64,000 nucleotides of DNA. Source: an uncultured Pelagibacteraceae bacterium (lineage in GTDB: Bacteria; Pseudomonadota; Alphaproteobacteria; Pelagibacterales; Pelagibacteraceae). Location: positions 1 to 64,000 of the forward strand of contig CACNVX010000002.1 of the NCBI GenBank assembly GCA_902624045.1, written 5' to 3'. Shown here piece by piece: positions 26,073 to 34,737 of the stretch (its first letter is position 1; every line of letters starts with the position of its first letter). Under the pieces are notes generated by a model that ran no database searches, was not told the origin of the DNA, and worked only from the letters and a program-made list of their open reading frames with translations. A program made the position numbers and the translations under genes.

Positions 26073-26618
26073 GTGAATAAATCTAAGCTAAGAAGTAGAA
26101 TTTTAAAACTTAGAAAAAGAAATTCATTTAAAAAAATAAAACTAAATCCTGATAAAATTTTTCGATTTTTTAAAAAAAACAAAATTAACTTTAAAAATAT
26201 TGGAGGATATTACCCTTACAATTATGAGATTGATGACTTGGATATATTAAATTTTTTAAGAAAAAAAAAAATAAATATTTCTTTACCAAAAATTAGAAAA
26301 AATAATCAAATGGATTTTTTTGAATGGAGAAATAAAGATCCTTTAAAAATTAATAAGTATGGAATTGTTGAGCCGATTTCAACTAAGAAAATTTATCCAG
26401 ATGTAATATTTGTTCCACTAGTAGCTTATGATAATAATTTGAACAGATTAGGTTATGGTGGAGGATATTATGATCGTTATTTGGAAAATATAGCAAATAT
26501 TAAAAATATTTTAAAAATTGGATTAGGATTTTCATATCAAGAATTGGAAAAAATACCTGTCAATGATTACGATAAAAAGCTTGATTTAATTATTACTGAG
26601 AAAAAAATTATACAATGA
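26073..26618 (+). CDS. fthC: 5-formyltetrahydrofolate cyclo-ligase
   Basis: This enzyme uses ATP to convert 5-formyl-THF to 5,10-methenyl-THF. The 181-residue protein has the basic N-terminus KLRSRILKLRK, the substrate segment IGGYYPYNYEID, and the C-terminal ATP-binding motif RLGYGGGYYDRYL near residues 128-140. The start is GTG. It is slightly shorter than the usual 185-200 residues. It is linked to zapA, as in many bacteria, and overlaps the next gene by 4 bp. Confidence 0.92.
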   Translation: MNKSKLRSRILKLRKRNSFKKIKLNPDKIFRFFKKNKINFKNIGGYYPYNYEIDDLDILNFLRKKKINISLPKIRKNNQMDFFEWRNKDPLKINKYGIVEPISTKKIYPDVIFVPLVAYDNNLNRLGYGGGYYDRYLENIANIKNILKIGLGFSYQELEKIPVNDYDKKLDLIITEKKIIQ

Positions 26619-27418
26619 GAATTTTATTTTTAGGTGACGTTGTTGGAATATCTGGATGTTCTAAATTAACGAGTAATTTATTAAATGAAATTGAGAGAAA
26701 AAAAATTGATTTTGTAATTGTAAATGGTGAAAATTCTGCAGCACAGGGAGTAGGGATAACAAAAGAAATCTGTAAGGATTTTTTTAACTGTGGAGTTGAT
26801 GTTATTACAACTGGCAATCATGTTTGGGATCAGAAAGAAATAATGGATTTTATTGACAAAGAAAAAAGATTATTAAGACCTAAAAATTTATTTGAACCTT
26901 CACCAGGCAAAGGTTTTGAAATATATACTACAAAGAATAATATTAAAATTGGAGTCCTTAATTTGATGGGGAATGTTTTTATGAAAAAGTGTGAAGATGT
27001 TTTTAAAGTGTCTCAAAAATTTTTAAAAGATAATGAACTTAAAAAAAATTTTGATTTACTGGTAGTTGATTTCCATGGTGAAATCACTAGTGAAAAAAAT
27101 GCTATAGGACATCTATTTGATGGGAAGGCAACATTGGTTGTTGGAACACATACGCACATACCCACAAATGATGCTAGAATATTAAAAAATGGGACTGGAT
27201 ATCAAACTGATGCAGGTATGAGTGGAGATTACGACTCTGTAATTGGGATGAATAAAGATAATTCTTTAAATAGATTTTTAAAAAAGAATTCAGTGAAACA
27301 TTTTCCTGCAATAGGTGAAGCTACTTTGTGTGGTGTTATAGTGGATTGTGATATAAAAACAGGGTTAGCACTAGATATCAAAAGTTATATATACGGAGAT
27401 CAACTAAAAAATATTTAA
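26615..27418 (+). CDS. ymdB: YmdB-type metallophosphoesterase (TIGR00282 family)
   Basis: The 267-residue protein has the metal ligand set of the YmdB family: LGDVVG at residues 5-10, NGENSA near 38-43, TGNHVWD near 66-72, and VVGTHTHIPTND near 169-180. Characterised members hydrolyse 2',3'-cyclic nucleotides and affect RNA turnover; the physiological role in alphaproteobacteria is not settled. It overlaps fthC by 4 bp and is followed 4 bp later by yebC. Confidence 0.9.
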   Translation: MRILFLGDVVGISGCSKLTSNLLNEIERKKIDFVIVNGENSAAQGVGITKEICKDFFNCGVDVITTGNHVWDQKEIMDFIDKEKRLLRPKNLFEPSPGKGFEIYTTKNNIKIGVLNLMGNVFMKKCEDVFKVSQKFLKDNELKKNFDLLVVDFHGEITSEKNAIGHLFDGKATLVVGTHTHIPTNDARILKNGTGYQTDAGMSGDYDSVIGMNKDNSLNRFLKKNSVKHFPAIGEATLCGVIVDCDIKTGLALDIKSYIYGDQLKNI

Positions 27419-27422
27419 AAGC

Positions 27423-28148
27423 ATGGCAGGTCATTCACACTGGGCGGGAATAAAACATAAAAAAGGTAAGGCTGACAAGCAAAGATCAAAGATATTTTCA
27501 AAATTATCTAAAGAGATTACTGTTGCAGCAAAACTTGGAGATAAAGATCCCACAATGAATCCCAGACTTAGATCTGCAGTGCAAGCTGCCCGATCTGCAA
27601 ATATGCCTAAAGACAATATTGAGAGAGCAATAGACAAATCTTCTTTAGCGAATGGAACAAATTTTGAAAATTTAAGATATGAGGGATTTGGACCAGATAA
27701 GATAGCTGTTATAGTTGAAACTTTAACAGATAACAAAAATAGGACTGCATCAAATATTAGAACTATTTTTCAAAAAAGTGGTGGAAGCCTAGGAACCCAA
27801 GGTTCAGCTTCGCATAATTTTCAACAATTAGGTATAATCAAAATTGATAAAAAAGAGATATCTGACGAAAAAATATTAGACCTAGCAATAGAGTCCGGAG
27901 CTGATGAGTGTTTGTCCCATGATGGATATCATGAAGTTCACTGTAAAATAAGCGAAATATTTAATGTAAAAAAAAATTTAGAGAAAATTATTGTAAATTT
28001 TATTTCTACGGGAATTGAGTGGATCCCACTAAATAGTGTTAACGTAAATGAGGATAACAAAGATAGTGTAATAGATTTTTTAGAAACTCTAGAAGAAAAT
28101 GATGATGTGCAGAACGTTTATTCAAACGTTAATTTAGGCGGTATTTGA
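27423..28148 (+). CDS. yebC: YebC/PmpR family protein
   Basis: The 241-residue protein begins MAGHSHWAGIKHKKGKADKQRSKIFSK, which is the family signature, and has the conserved RYEGFGP near 81-87 followed by DNKNRT. YebC/PmpR proteins are described as transcriptional regulators, and some as translation factors that ease stalling. It normally precedes ruvC in alphaproteobacteria, as here. Its stop overlaps the ATG of the next gene (TGATG). Confidence 0.95.
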   Translation: MAGHSHWAGIKHKKGKADKQRSKIFSKLSKEITVAAKLGDKDPTMNPRLRSAVQAARSANMPKDNIERAIDKSSLANGTNFENLRYEGFGPDKIAVIVETLTDNKNRTASNIRTIFQKSGGSLGTQGSASHNFQQLGIIKIDKKEISDEKILDLAIESGADECLSHDGYHEVHCKISEIFNVKKNLEKIIVNFISTGIEWIPLNSVNVNEDNKDSVIDFLETLEENDDVQNVYSNVNLGGI

Positions 28149-28642
28149 TGTTGATTATTGGAATTGATCCAGGGATTTCAGGATCAATCTGTTTTTTTGA
28201 AGATGGTATAATAAAAGATGTAGTTGAAATGCCAACCATGACTGATGGTAAGAGGAATAAAAGACAAGTTAATGGTGCTCAAATATTTAATGAAATTAGT
28301 GAAAGGATAAACAAAATTGATAAAAAAAACATTAAAGTTGTCATCGAACAAGTTTCAGCAATGCCAGGTCAAGGAGTTACTAGCATGTTCAATTTTGGAC
28401 AATCGTTTGGTATCTTAAAAGGTATTTGTAGCGCTATGCACCTACCAGTATATTACGTAAGACCTGCTAAGTGGAAAAAATATTTTAATCTTATTAATTC
28501 TGAGAAAGACGCGAGTAGAACAAGAGCTATTGAGATTTTTCCGTATTTTTCATCAAAATTATCAAAAAAAAAAGATACTAATAAAGCTGACGCCATTTTA
28601 ATAGCTAGTTTTTTCTTTGAAACTTATAAAAAAGAAGAGTAA
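28148..28642 (+). CDS. Phage-type RuvC-like Holliday junction resolvase
   Basis: The 164-residue protein has an RNase H-like fold: IGIDPGISGSI at about 3-13 with the first Asp, VVIEQVSAMPGQGVTSMFNFG at about 56-78 with a catalytic Glu, and the C-terminal KADAILIA with the last acidic residue. The MPxQGVxSMFxFG run and the VRPAKWKK segment are typical of phage RuvC-like nucleases, not of standard RuvC. It occupies the normal ruvC position after yebC, but ruvA, ruvB and ybgC, which usually follow, are absent and tolQ comes next. The ORF track started it one codon early at TTG. It may be a replacement of cellular RuvC by a phage-derived form. Confidence 0.85.
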   Translation: MLIIGIDPGISGSICFFEDGIIKDVVEMPTMTDGKRNKRQVNGAQIFNEISERINKIDKKNIKVVIEQVSAMPGQGVTSMFNFGQSFGILKGICSAMHLPVYYVRPAKWKKYFNLINSEKDASRTRAIEIFPYFSSKLSKKKDTNKADAILIASFFFETYKKEE

Positions 28643-28695
28643 TTAATTCAAAACATTAGACAAATTCATGACACAATTAAGTGTGAAGAATAATT

Positions 28696-29370
28696 ATGGA
28701 AGCGGATATTGCAGCAAAAGCAGTTGAATTAGGTACGAATACTGATTTTTCATTATTTAGTTTGTTTTTTAGAGCTGACATAGTTGTTAAGTCAGTGATG
28801 ATAATATTAATACTTTGTTCTGTATACTCCTGGGCTGTAATAATTGATAAATTTCGTTTGTTTAAAAAAATTAATAAGTCATCTGAAGATTTTGAGGAAA
28901 AATTTTGGAACTCTAAATCTGCTGAAACCTTTTATAACAGCCTGCCAAACAAACTTGAAGATCCAATGTCTCTTGTATTTCAAGATGCTATGGAAGGATT
29001 GCTTAAAAAAAAGGCGAGAACAAATTTAAGCGAGAGAATGAGCGCATCTTTGGAGACAGGAATTGAAAAGCAAATGACGAAAATTGAAAAAGGATTTACA
29101 TTTTTGGCAACAGTTGGATCAACCGCTCCTTTTATAGGACTATTTGGAACGGTATGGGGTATTATGAATTCTTTTCAATCCATTGCCATATCAAGAAATA
29201 CAAGTCTTGCTATAGTAGCACCAGGGATAGCCGAAGCTTTATTTGCTACTGCCCTTGGTTTGTTGGCGGCTATACCGGCTGTAGTAGCTTACAATAAATT
29301 TAATAATGACGCAAAAAAATATTCTGAAAAACTAGAAAACTTTTCAAAAAGATTTTTAACTATAATTTAA
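28696..29370 (+). CDS. tolQ: Tol-Pal system proton channel subunit TolQ
   Basis: TolQ with TolR forms the inner-membrane proton-driven motor of the Tol-Pal system, which pulls the outer membrane inwards at division. The 224-residue protein has three membrane segments (about 31-51, 131-155 and 167-192). The conserved regions TVGSTAPFIGLFGTVWGIMNSF and ALFATALGLLAAIPAVVAYN are present. A 53 bp gap precedes it, the largest for some distance, so the tol operon may have its own promoter here. It overlaps tolR by one base (TAATGG). Confidence 0.95.
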   Translation: MEADIAAKAVELGTNTDFSLFSLFFRADIVVKSVMIILILCSVYSWAVIIDKFRLFKKINKSSEDFEEKFWNSKSAETFYNSLPNKLEDPMSLVFQDAMEGLLKKKARTNLSERMSASLETGIEKQMTKIEKGFTFLATVGSTAPFIGLFGTVWGIMNSFQSIAISRNTSLAIVAPGIAEALFATALGLLAAIPAVVAYNKFNNDAKKYSEKLENFSKRFLTII

Positions 29371-29786
29371 TGGCATTTAAATTTAATCGCTCTTCAAATG
29401 AACCAATGAGTGAAATAAATGTTACTCCATTTGTGGATGTAATGTTAGTTTTATTAATTATCTTTATGGTTACTGCTCCATTGTTAACTGTTGGTGTACA
29501 GGTTGATTTACCAGAGAGTTCCGCAGATTCTCTACCCGAAGAAACAGAACCTTTAACTTTAACAATTAATGCAAAAGGTGAGATTTTCATTCAAGAGGCA
29601 AAAGTAGAGTATAATAATATAATTGCTAAGGTTTTAGCAGTGTCAAAAAATAGAACCGATACTAGAATTTATGTAAGAGGAGATAAGACAATAAATTACG
29701 GAAGAGTTTTAGAGATAATGGGGTTATTATCTGGATCTGGTTTCACGAAAGTAGCATTAATTTCAGAGCCATATAAGCAAAGGTAA
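29370..29786 (+). CDS. tolR: Tol-Pal system protein TolR
   Basis: The 138-residue ExbD/TolR-family protein has one N-terminal membrane helix (about 19-38) that begins INVTPFVDVMLVLLIIFMV, carrying the proton-path Asp at about residue 23. The rest is periplasmic, with PLTLTINAKGEIFI and the IYVRGDKTINYG segment that is conserved in TolR. It works with TolQ and TolA at the inner membrane. Confidence 0.95.
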   Translation: MAFKFNRSSNEPMSEINVTPFVDVMLVLLIIFMVTAPLLTVGVQVDLPESSADSLPEETEPLTLTINAKGEIFIQEAKVEYNNIIAKVLAVSKNRTDTRIYVRGDKTINYGRVLEIMGLLSGSGFTKVALISEPYKQR

Positions 29787-29790
29787 TTAA

Positions 29791-30654
29791 GTGAATAGAA
29801 GCATCATTCTTTCTTCTGTTTTACATGCTTTATTAATTTTTATTACTGCTATGAGTTTACCATTTTTAGCAAAAAAACCTTACGATATCCCCCCGATTGT
29901 ATCAGTTGAATTAATACAAATTGCAGAAAAAACAAATATTCCTTTTGCACCAAAAGCAAAAAAAATAATTGAAAAAGTAAAAAATAAAGAAAAAAAACTT
30001 GTGTCAGAACAAGCGCCACCAAAAAAAGTCCAGAAAACAAAAACTAAAACTGTTTTGTCCCCAGATCAAAATAACAAAAAAATTGAAAATGAAGCACCTG
30101 ACTCAATTCCGCTTCCTGAAAAAAAAGTAAAAAAAGTTAAAACTCGTGAAGAAAAAAAACAGAATCCTGATAAGGTGGATAACAAAGTTCAGCAAGTATC
30201 AGAATTTGAGAAAAAAGATTTATTTGATCCCAACAATATTGCTGCTTTAATAGATAAATCAAAAGAAGAAACAGCAGAAGTTTTAAAAACTAATAACAAA
30301 ACCACTCAAGATCAGGATAAAAATGTGGAAAACTCAGGGCTTACATTAAGTGAAGAGGATGCTCTTAAAGCTCAAATTTTTGGATGTTGGAGTATTCCTT
30401 TAGGTTTACCTTACAATGAAAACTTATTAGTTAGAATAAAACTTAAATTAAAACCAGATGGAACTGTGTCAAAAACTGAGATTTTAGATCATGCTAGAAT
30501 GAATAAACCAGGTCAAGGATTTTACAAAGTTTTAGCAGAAAGTGCACTAAGAGCAGTTAAATTGTGTCAACCTTTACGCGTTCCAAATACAGGCTATGAG
30601 AGATGGAAAGAATTACAACTAAATTTTGATGCAAGAGAGATGTTAGAAGGTTAA
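29791..30654 (+). CDS. tolA: Tol-Pal system protein TolA
   Basis: TolA links the TolQR motor to Pal and TolB across the periplasm. The 287-residue protein (GTG start) has an N-terminal membrane helix (about 5-25), a Lys/Glu/Pro-rich extended helical middle (about 45-190), and a C-terminal TonB/TolA-like domain beginning near EEDALKAQIFGCWSIP. Two Cys residues in this domain (GCW and KLCQP) probably form the usual disulfide. The central region is shorter than that in E. coli TolA (421 residues). Confidence 0.9.
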   Translation: MNRSIILSSVLHALLIFITAMSLPFLAKKPYDIPPIVSVELIQIAEKTNIPFAPKAKKIIEKVKNKEKKLVSEQAPPKKVQKTKTKTVLSPDQNNKKIENEAPDSIPLPEKKVKKVKTREEKKQNPDKVDNKVQQVSEFEKKDLFDPNNIAALIDKSKEETAEVLKTNNKTTQDQDKNVENSGLTLSEEDALKAQIFGCWSIPLGLPYNENLLVRIKLKLKPDGTVSKTEILDHARMNKPGQGFYKVLAESALRAVKLCQPLRVPNTGYERWKELQLNFDAREMLEG

Positions 30655-30663
30655 TATATAGAT

Positions 30664-32004
30664 ATGATAAAAAAAATTTTTATTTTAATTTTAATTTTAA
30701 TACCAAAAAATGTATTTGCGTTAATTGAGGTAGATATAACAAGAGGTAATCTTAATCCTTTACCATTAGCAGTGTCTCCATTATCAATAGATGAGAATTC
30801 GAGATTAACCTTTGAGAAAATACTTAAAAAAGAGAATATAGGATCTGAAATAGCAATCATCGTGGAAAATAATCTAAAAACTTCGGGACTGTTTGATCCT
30901 TTAGATAAAAAAGCTTTTCTTCAAGCCCCTGATATTGCTAATTTGAAACCAAGATTTGAAGATTGGAATTTAATTAAAGCCCAAGCCCTTATAACTGGTA
31001 AAGTGAATTATGTTGATGATAAGTTAAGAGTAGAATTTAGATTGTGGGATGTTTTAGCTGCAAAGGAGATGATGGCTTTAGCATTTACTACTGTTCCAGA
31101 TAATTGGAGAAGAGTAGGCCATATTATTTCTGATAAGGTTTACGAAAGGTTAACAGGGGAAAAAGGATATTTCGATACAAGAATAATTTATGTATCAGAA
31201 GAAGGTCCTAAGACACAAAGAATTAAAAAATTAGCAATTATGGATCAAGATGGTGAAAATAATAAGTTTTTAACATTGGGTAACGAATTAGTATTAACTC
31301 CAAGATTTAATCCAAATAGTCAAATGGTAACCTACTTGTCTTATTTTAAAAATATGCCCAGGGTTTATTTGCTAGATATTGAGACAGGCACCCAAGAGGT
31401 TGTTGGAGATTTTCCAGGAATGACCTTTGCTCCAAGATTTTCACCAGATGGAAAAAAAATTATTATGAGTTTTGCAAAAGATGGTAAATCAGATATTTAC
31501 ACTATGGATTTAGAAAATAGGATAGTAGAAAAAATTACAAATCACCCATCAATTGATACTTCTCCTTCTTACTCTCCAAATGGAAAATTTATTACTTTTA
31601 ATTCTGATAGAAGTGGTTATCAACAAATTTATGTGATGAAAAATGATGGCACAGATGTGAAAAGAATTTCTTTTGGAAATGGTTTATATGGAACACCTGT
31701 ATGGTCTCCAAGAGGAGATTTAATTGCATTTACAAAACTACATAAAGGAAAGTTTTACATTGGTGTGATGAGAACTGATGGAAGTGGAGAAAGGTTACTA
31801 ACTGAAAATTACTATCAAGAAGCACCATCTTGGTCACCCAATGGTAGAGTTCTTATCTTTTATAGAGAAACAAAAACTAACGCAAAAGGCGAAGGATTTT
31901 CTGCCAAATTATGGTCTATTGATTTAACAGGTTATAATGAACGTCAAATAAAGACGCCAACAGATGCATCTGACCCATCATGGTCATCATTATTAAGCAA
32001 TTAG
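30664..32004 (+). CDS. tolB: Tol-Pal system protein TolB
   Basis: The 446-residue periplasmic protein begins with a hydrophobic signal peptide (about residues 1-20, ending near NVFA) followed by IEVDITRG. The N-terminal domain is followed by a six-bladed beta-propeller recognisable from repeated motifs such as [24 protein letters not shown] and WSPNGRVL. TolB binds Pal and TolA in the periplasm. It lies 9 bp after tolA and 98 bp before the Pal start. Confidence 0.95.
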   Translation: MIKKIFILILILIPKNVFALIEVDITRGNLNPLPLAVSPLSIDENSRLTFEKILKKENIGSEIAIIVENNLKTSGLFDPLDKKAFLQAPDIANLKPRFEDWNLIKAQALITGKVNYVDDKLRVEFRLWDVLAAKEMMALAFTTVPDNWRRVGHIISDKVYERLTGEKGYFDTRIIYVSEEGPKTQRIKKLAIMDQDGENNKFLTLGNELVLTPRFNPNSQMVTYLSYFKNMPRVYLLDIETGTQEVVGDFPGMTFAPRFSPDGKKIIMSFAKDGKSDIYTMDLENRIVEKITNHPSIDTSPSYSPNGKFITFNSDRSGYQQIYVMKNDGTDVKRISFGNGLYGTPVWSPRGDLIAFTKLHKGKFYIGVMRTDGSGERLLTENYYQEAPSWSPNGRVLIFYRETKTNAKGEGFSAKLWSIDLTGYNERQIKTPTDASDPSWSSLLSN

Positions 32005-32089
32005 TAGATTAATTATTTTAAATTTCTTGATTTTTAGACTTGAAACCTTTAATTACTTGTGAAAAAGTCAATAAATTGAAATTAGCAGC

Positions 32090-32095
32090 AAGGAG
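32090..32095 (+). promoter_or_regulatory. Shine-Dalgarno AAGGAG for pal
   Basis: AAGGAG lies 7 nt upstream of the ATG at 32103. This strong site, together with the lipoprotein signal that starts at that ATG, shows that the ORF-track start at 32040 is too early. Confidence 0.8.
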
Positions 32096-32102
32096 CAATT
32101 TA

Positions 32103-32597
32103 ATGAGATTAAGCAAAATTTTTAAAAACTCACTTTTAGTATTATTAGCATGCCTGGTATTATCTGCTTGTGCAACTAAAAAAGAAACATCAATAGGTAA
32201 AATAGATGGGCAAATGCAAGGTGATGTTTACACTGGAACAGATACAGTTAAATACTTAGCTGATGGAGTTCCTGATAGAGTATTCTTTGCAACAAATGAG
32301 TCAATATTAACTACTGCTTCAAGAGAAACTTTAAGAGCTCAAGCAGCTTGGTTAAGAAAAAACCCTAGTATAAATGTTGTGCTTGAAGGACATGCAGATG
32401 AAAGAGGTACAAGAGAATATAACTTAGCTTTAGGTGAAAGAAGAGCAAACGCAGCTAAAGACTACTTGATGACGTATGGAATTTCATCTGACAGAATTAC
32501 TGTATTAAGTTATGGAAAAGAGAGACCAGTTGATTCAGGCTCTAACCCATTAGCTTGGTCAAAAAACAGAAGATCAGTAACTGTTAAAGCAAATTAA
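32103..32597 (+). CDS. pal: Peptidoglycan-associated lipoprotein Pal
   Basis: The start is set at 32103 by the AAGGAG site and by the signal peptide. The 164-residue precursor has a lipobox LSAC with the lipid-modified Cys at residue 23, and then an OmpA-like peptidoglycan-binding domain. Signatures are FATNES near 59-64 and VVLEGHADERGTREYNLALGERRANA. Pal is anchored in the outer membrane and binds peptidoglycan, TolB and TolA. The ORF-track version adds 21 upstream residues. A strong intrinsic terminator follows the stop. Confidence 0.95.
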   Translation: MRLSKIFKNSLLVLLACLVLSACATKKETSIGKIDGQMQGDVYTGTDTVKYLADGVPDRVFFATNESILTTASRETLRAQAAWLRKNPSINVVLEGHADERGTREYNLALGERRANAAKDYLMTYGISSDRITVLSYGKERPVDSGSNPLAWSKNRRSVTVKAN

Positions 32598-32606
32598 TTA
32601 TTTAAT

Positions 32607-32650
32607 AAAAAAGACCCTAAAACCTTTGTTGGCTTTAGGGTCTTTTTTTT
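32607..32650 (+). terminator. Intrinsic terminator after pal
   Basis: The sequence AAGACCCTAAAACC TTTGTT GGCTTTAGGGTCTT forms a stem of GACCCTAAA with TTTAGGGTC, extended by CC/GG beyond one mismatch, and is followed by eight T. It is the only textbook Rho-independent terminator I found in the window. It separates pal from cpoB, so transcription of cpoB should be reduced relative to pal. Confidence 0.9.
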
Positions 32651-32681
32651 GCCATTTTTATAACGATAACTCATAAAATCC

Positions 32682-33686
32682 ATGAGATTATTTCTAAAAT
32701 CTATAAACATAAAACTAATATTTATTTTAAATTTATGCCTAATTAATTTTTCTTATGCAGATAATCACAACATATATGAAACATTAGAAATAATTAAAAA
32801 TGATCTTAAAACTCTTGAAAGAGCTGTCTATTCAGGCTCTATTGAAGTACAAACAACAACCAACAGTGATACAGTTTCAAATTTAGATAATAACGAAGAT
32901 GTGCTAACCAGACATCTATTGAAATTGTCTGAGGTAGAGGATCAATTTAGACAACTTACAAACAAATTTGAAGAAATAAATTTTAAATTAGATAGATTGT
33001 CAACTAGATTGTCCAAAATACAAGCAGATAATCAAATTAGGTTTCAGGACTTAGAAAATAATATTAGTAATGTTAAAATTGATAAGACAGATAATAAATT
33101 AAGTTCAGCACCTAAAACTGATGAAAAAAAAATTCTTCCTGGAAGTTCACAACCTCAAGATCTTGGAACTATATCTTATAAAGATACTGAGACATCTGAA
33201 ACTTCACAACAAATCCAATCAGTAGAAACCACAGCTTCTATAGTGACCGAGACATTTCAGTCAGAAGAAAAAATTCTTCCTGAGGATTTAAGCCCACAAA
33301 AAAAATATGAGTTTGCAACTAGTTTCTTAAAGGTTGGAGATTATAGTACTGCTGAGAGAGCATTTAGAGAATTTGTTATCAGCCTTCCTGATCATGAGTT
33401 AGCAGGGAGTGCTCAATATTGGTATGCAGAAACATTTAGGATCAGGCAGTTATACACAGATGCTGCTTCAGCATATTTAGAAGGTTACCAAAAATATCCA
33501 AAAGGTAAAAAAGCTCCAATTAATTTATTGAAACTTGGGGTGTCTATGGTTCAAATTGGTGAAAAAAATCAAGGATGTAAAATGATTAATGGCGTAGAAA
33601 TACAATATCCTAACGCAAACCAATCTGTAATACAAAAAGCGAAATATGAGTCTAAAAAATTTGAGTGCACCAAGCAAGACTCATAA
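32682..33686 (+). CDS. cpoB: Cell division coordinator CpoB (YbgF), TPR protein
   Basis: The 334-residue protein has a signal peptide (about residues 1-26, ending FSYA), an N-terminal coiled-coil region (about 60-130), a Ser/Thr/Glu/Gln-rich linker, and C-terminal TPR repeats beginning at LSPQKKYEFATSFLKVGDYSTAERAFREF. This is the CpoB/YbgF layout, a periplasmic partner of TolA. It follows the pal terminator with only about 30 bp of spacer. Its 3' end overlaps the tilS ORF by up to 41 bp. Confidence 0.9.
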   Translation: MRLFLKSINIKLIFILNLCLINFSYADNHNIYETLEIIKNDLKTLERAVYSGSIEVQTTTNSDTVSNLDNNEDVLTRHLLKLSEVEDQFRQLTNKFEEINFKLDRLSTRLSKIQADNQIRFQDLENNISNVKIDKTDNKLSSAPKTDEKKILPGSSQPQDLGTISYKDTETSETSQQIQSVETTASIVTETFQSEEKILPEDLSPQKKYEFATSFLKVGDYSTAERAFREFVISLPDHELAGSAQYWYAETFRIRQLYTDAASAYLEGYQKYPKGKKAPINLLKLGVSMVQIGEKNQGCKMINGVEIQYPNANQSVIQKAKYESKKFECTKQDS

Positions 33687-34683
33687 ATATTTTTTTAATA
33701 ATTTAAAAGATAAAAGAATTTTTAATATTTATAATAAATTTGAAAAAAATCTTAAATTAAACGAAAATTTTATTGTTGCAGTATCTGGAGGCCCAGATAG
33801 CCTAGCTTTGGCTTTCTTGGCAAAAATTTATTCAATAAAAAATCGTTTAAATGCAAATTTTTTTATTGTCGATCATAAACTTAGAAAAAATTCTTCAAAT
33901 GAAGCAAAATATGTAAAAAATCTTTTTAAAAATCTATCTATAAAAATTGATATTTTAAAATGGAATGGAAAAAAACCTGATCATAATATCCAATCAATCG
34001 CTAGAAAAAAAAGACACAGTTTATTATTTAGTCAAGCGAAAAAACTAAATATTAAAAATATTTTATTTGGTCATCATCTAGATGACTTGTTTGAGAATTT
34101 TTTTATTAGAATGATTAGAGGAAGCGGCTTAAATGGGCTAATTTCATTTGATGAAAAAACCCAAGACAACAGCATTAATTTTTTTAGGCCCTTAATAGAA
34201 ATTGATAAAGACGATTTAATTTATATAAGTAAAAAAGTCTTTGGTGATTACATCGAAGACCCATCAAACAATGATGATAAATATAAAAGAGTAAAAATTA
34301 GAGGTTTAATAAAAAATCTTCAATTAGAAGGATTAGATAGAAACAAATTTAAATTAACACTTCAAAATTTAAAATACGCTAATCAAGTTATAAAATTCTA
34401 CTCAAAAAAAAATATAATTAATAACTCAAATTTTTATAATAAAAAAAAATCAATTATATTAAGTAAAGAATTTTTTGATCATCCTAAGGAAATAGTATTT
34501 AGGTCATTGACAGAAATTATTAGAGCTATGGGAAAAAAATATTATCCAGTAAGAGGGAGAAAATTAGACAAAGTTATTGATTTGATAAATAATTCTAAAT
34601 CTTTTAAAATTACGCTTGGAAATTGTATAATTAAAAAAGTTAATCATTCGGTGATCATATCAAAAGAGCTTAAAACTTCATAA
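33646..34683 (+). CDS. tilS: tRNA(Ile)-lysidine synthase
   Basis: TilS modifies the CAU anticodon of tRNA-Ile with lysine so that it reads AUA. The 345-residue protein has the PP-loop motif SGGPDS at 47-52, followed by FIVDHKLRKNS and the HHLDD motif (FGHHLDDLFENF near 143-154). The C-terminal domain is reduced compared with E. coli TilS (432 residues). The ATG at 33646 overlaps cpoB by 41 bp; a TTG at 33661 is a possible alternative start. AUA codons are frequent in this AT-rich genome, so the enzyme should be essential. Confidence 0.93.
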   Translation: MSLKNLSAPSKTHKYFFNNLKDKRIFNIYNKFEKNLKLNENFIVAVSGGPDSLALAFLAKIYSIKNRLNANFFIVDHKLRKNSSNEAKYVKNLFKNLSIKIDILKWNGKKPDHNIQSIARKKRHSLLFSQAKKLNIKNILFGHHLDDLFENFFIRMIRGSGLNGLISFDEKTQDNSINFFRPLIEIDKDDLIYISKKVFGDYIEDPSNNDDKYKRVKIRGLIKNLQLEGLDRNKFKLTLQNLKYANQVIKFYSKKNIINNSNFYNKKKSIILSKEFFDHPKEIVFRSLTEIIRAMGKKYYPVRGRKLDKVIDLINNSKSFKITLGNCIIKKVNHSVIISKELKTS

Positions 34684-34702
34684 TTATGTTGATATTTTGT
34701 CA

Positions 34703-34730
34703 CTTGTTATATTCACAATAATTCTTATCT
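34703..34730 (+). promoter_or_regulatory. RpoH (sigma-32)-type promoter for ftsH
   Basis: CTTG at 34703-34706 is followed after exactly 17 nt by CTTATCT (34724-34730). This fits the alphaproteobacterial heat-shock sigma consensus CTTG-N17/18-CYTATNT without mismatch. A start 6-8 nt downstream would fall at about 34736-34738, essentially at the ftsH ATG (34738), and there is no Shine-Dalgarno. ftsH is a classical RpoH target, and rpoH is encoded in this window. Confidence 0.72.
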
Positions 34731-34737
34731 TATAGTC

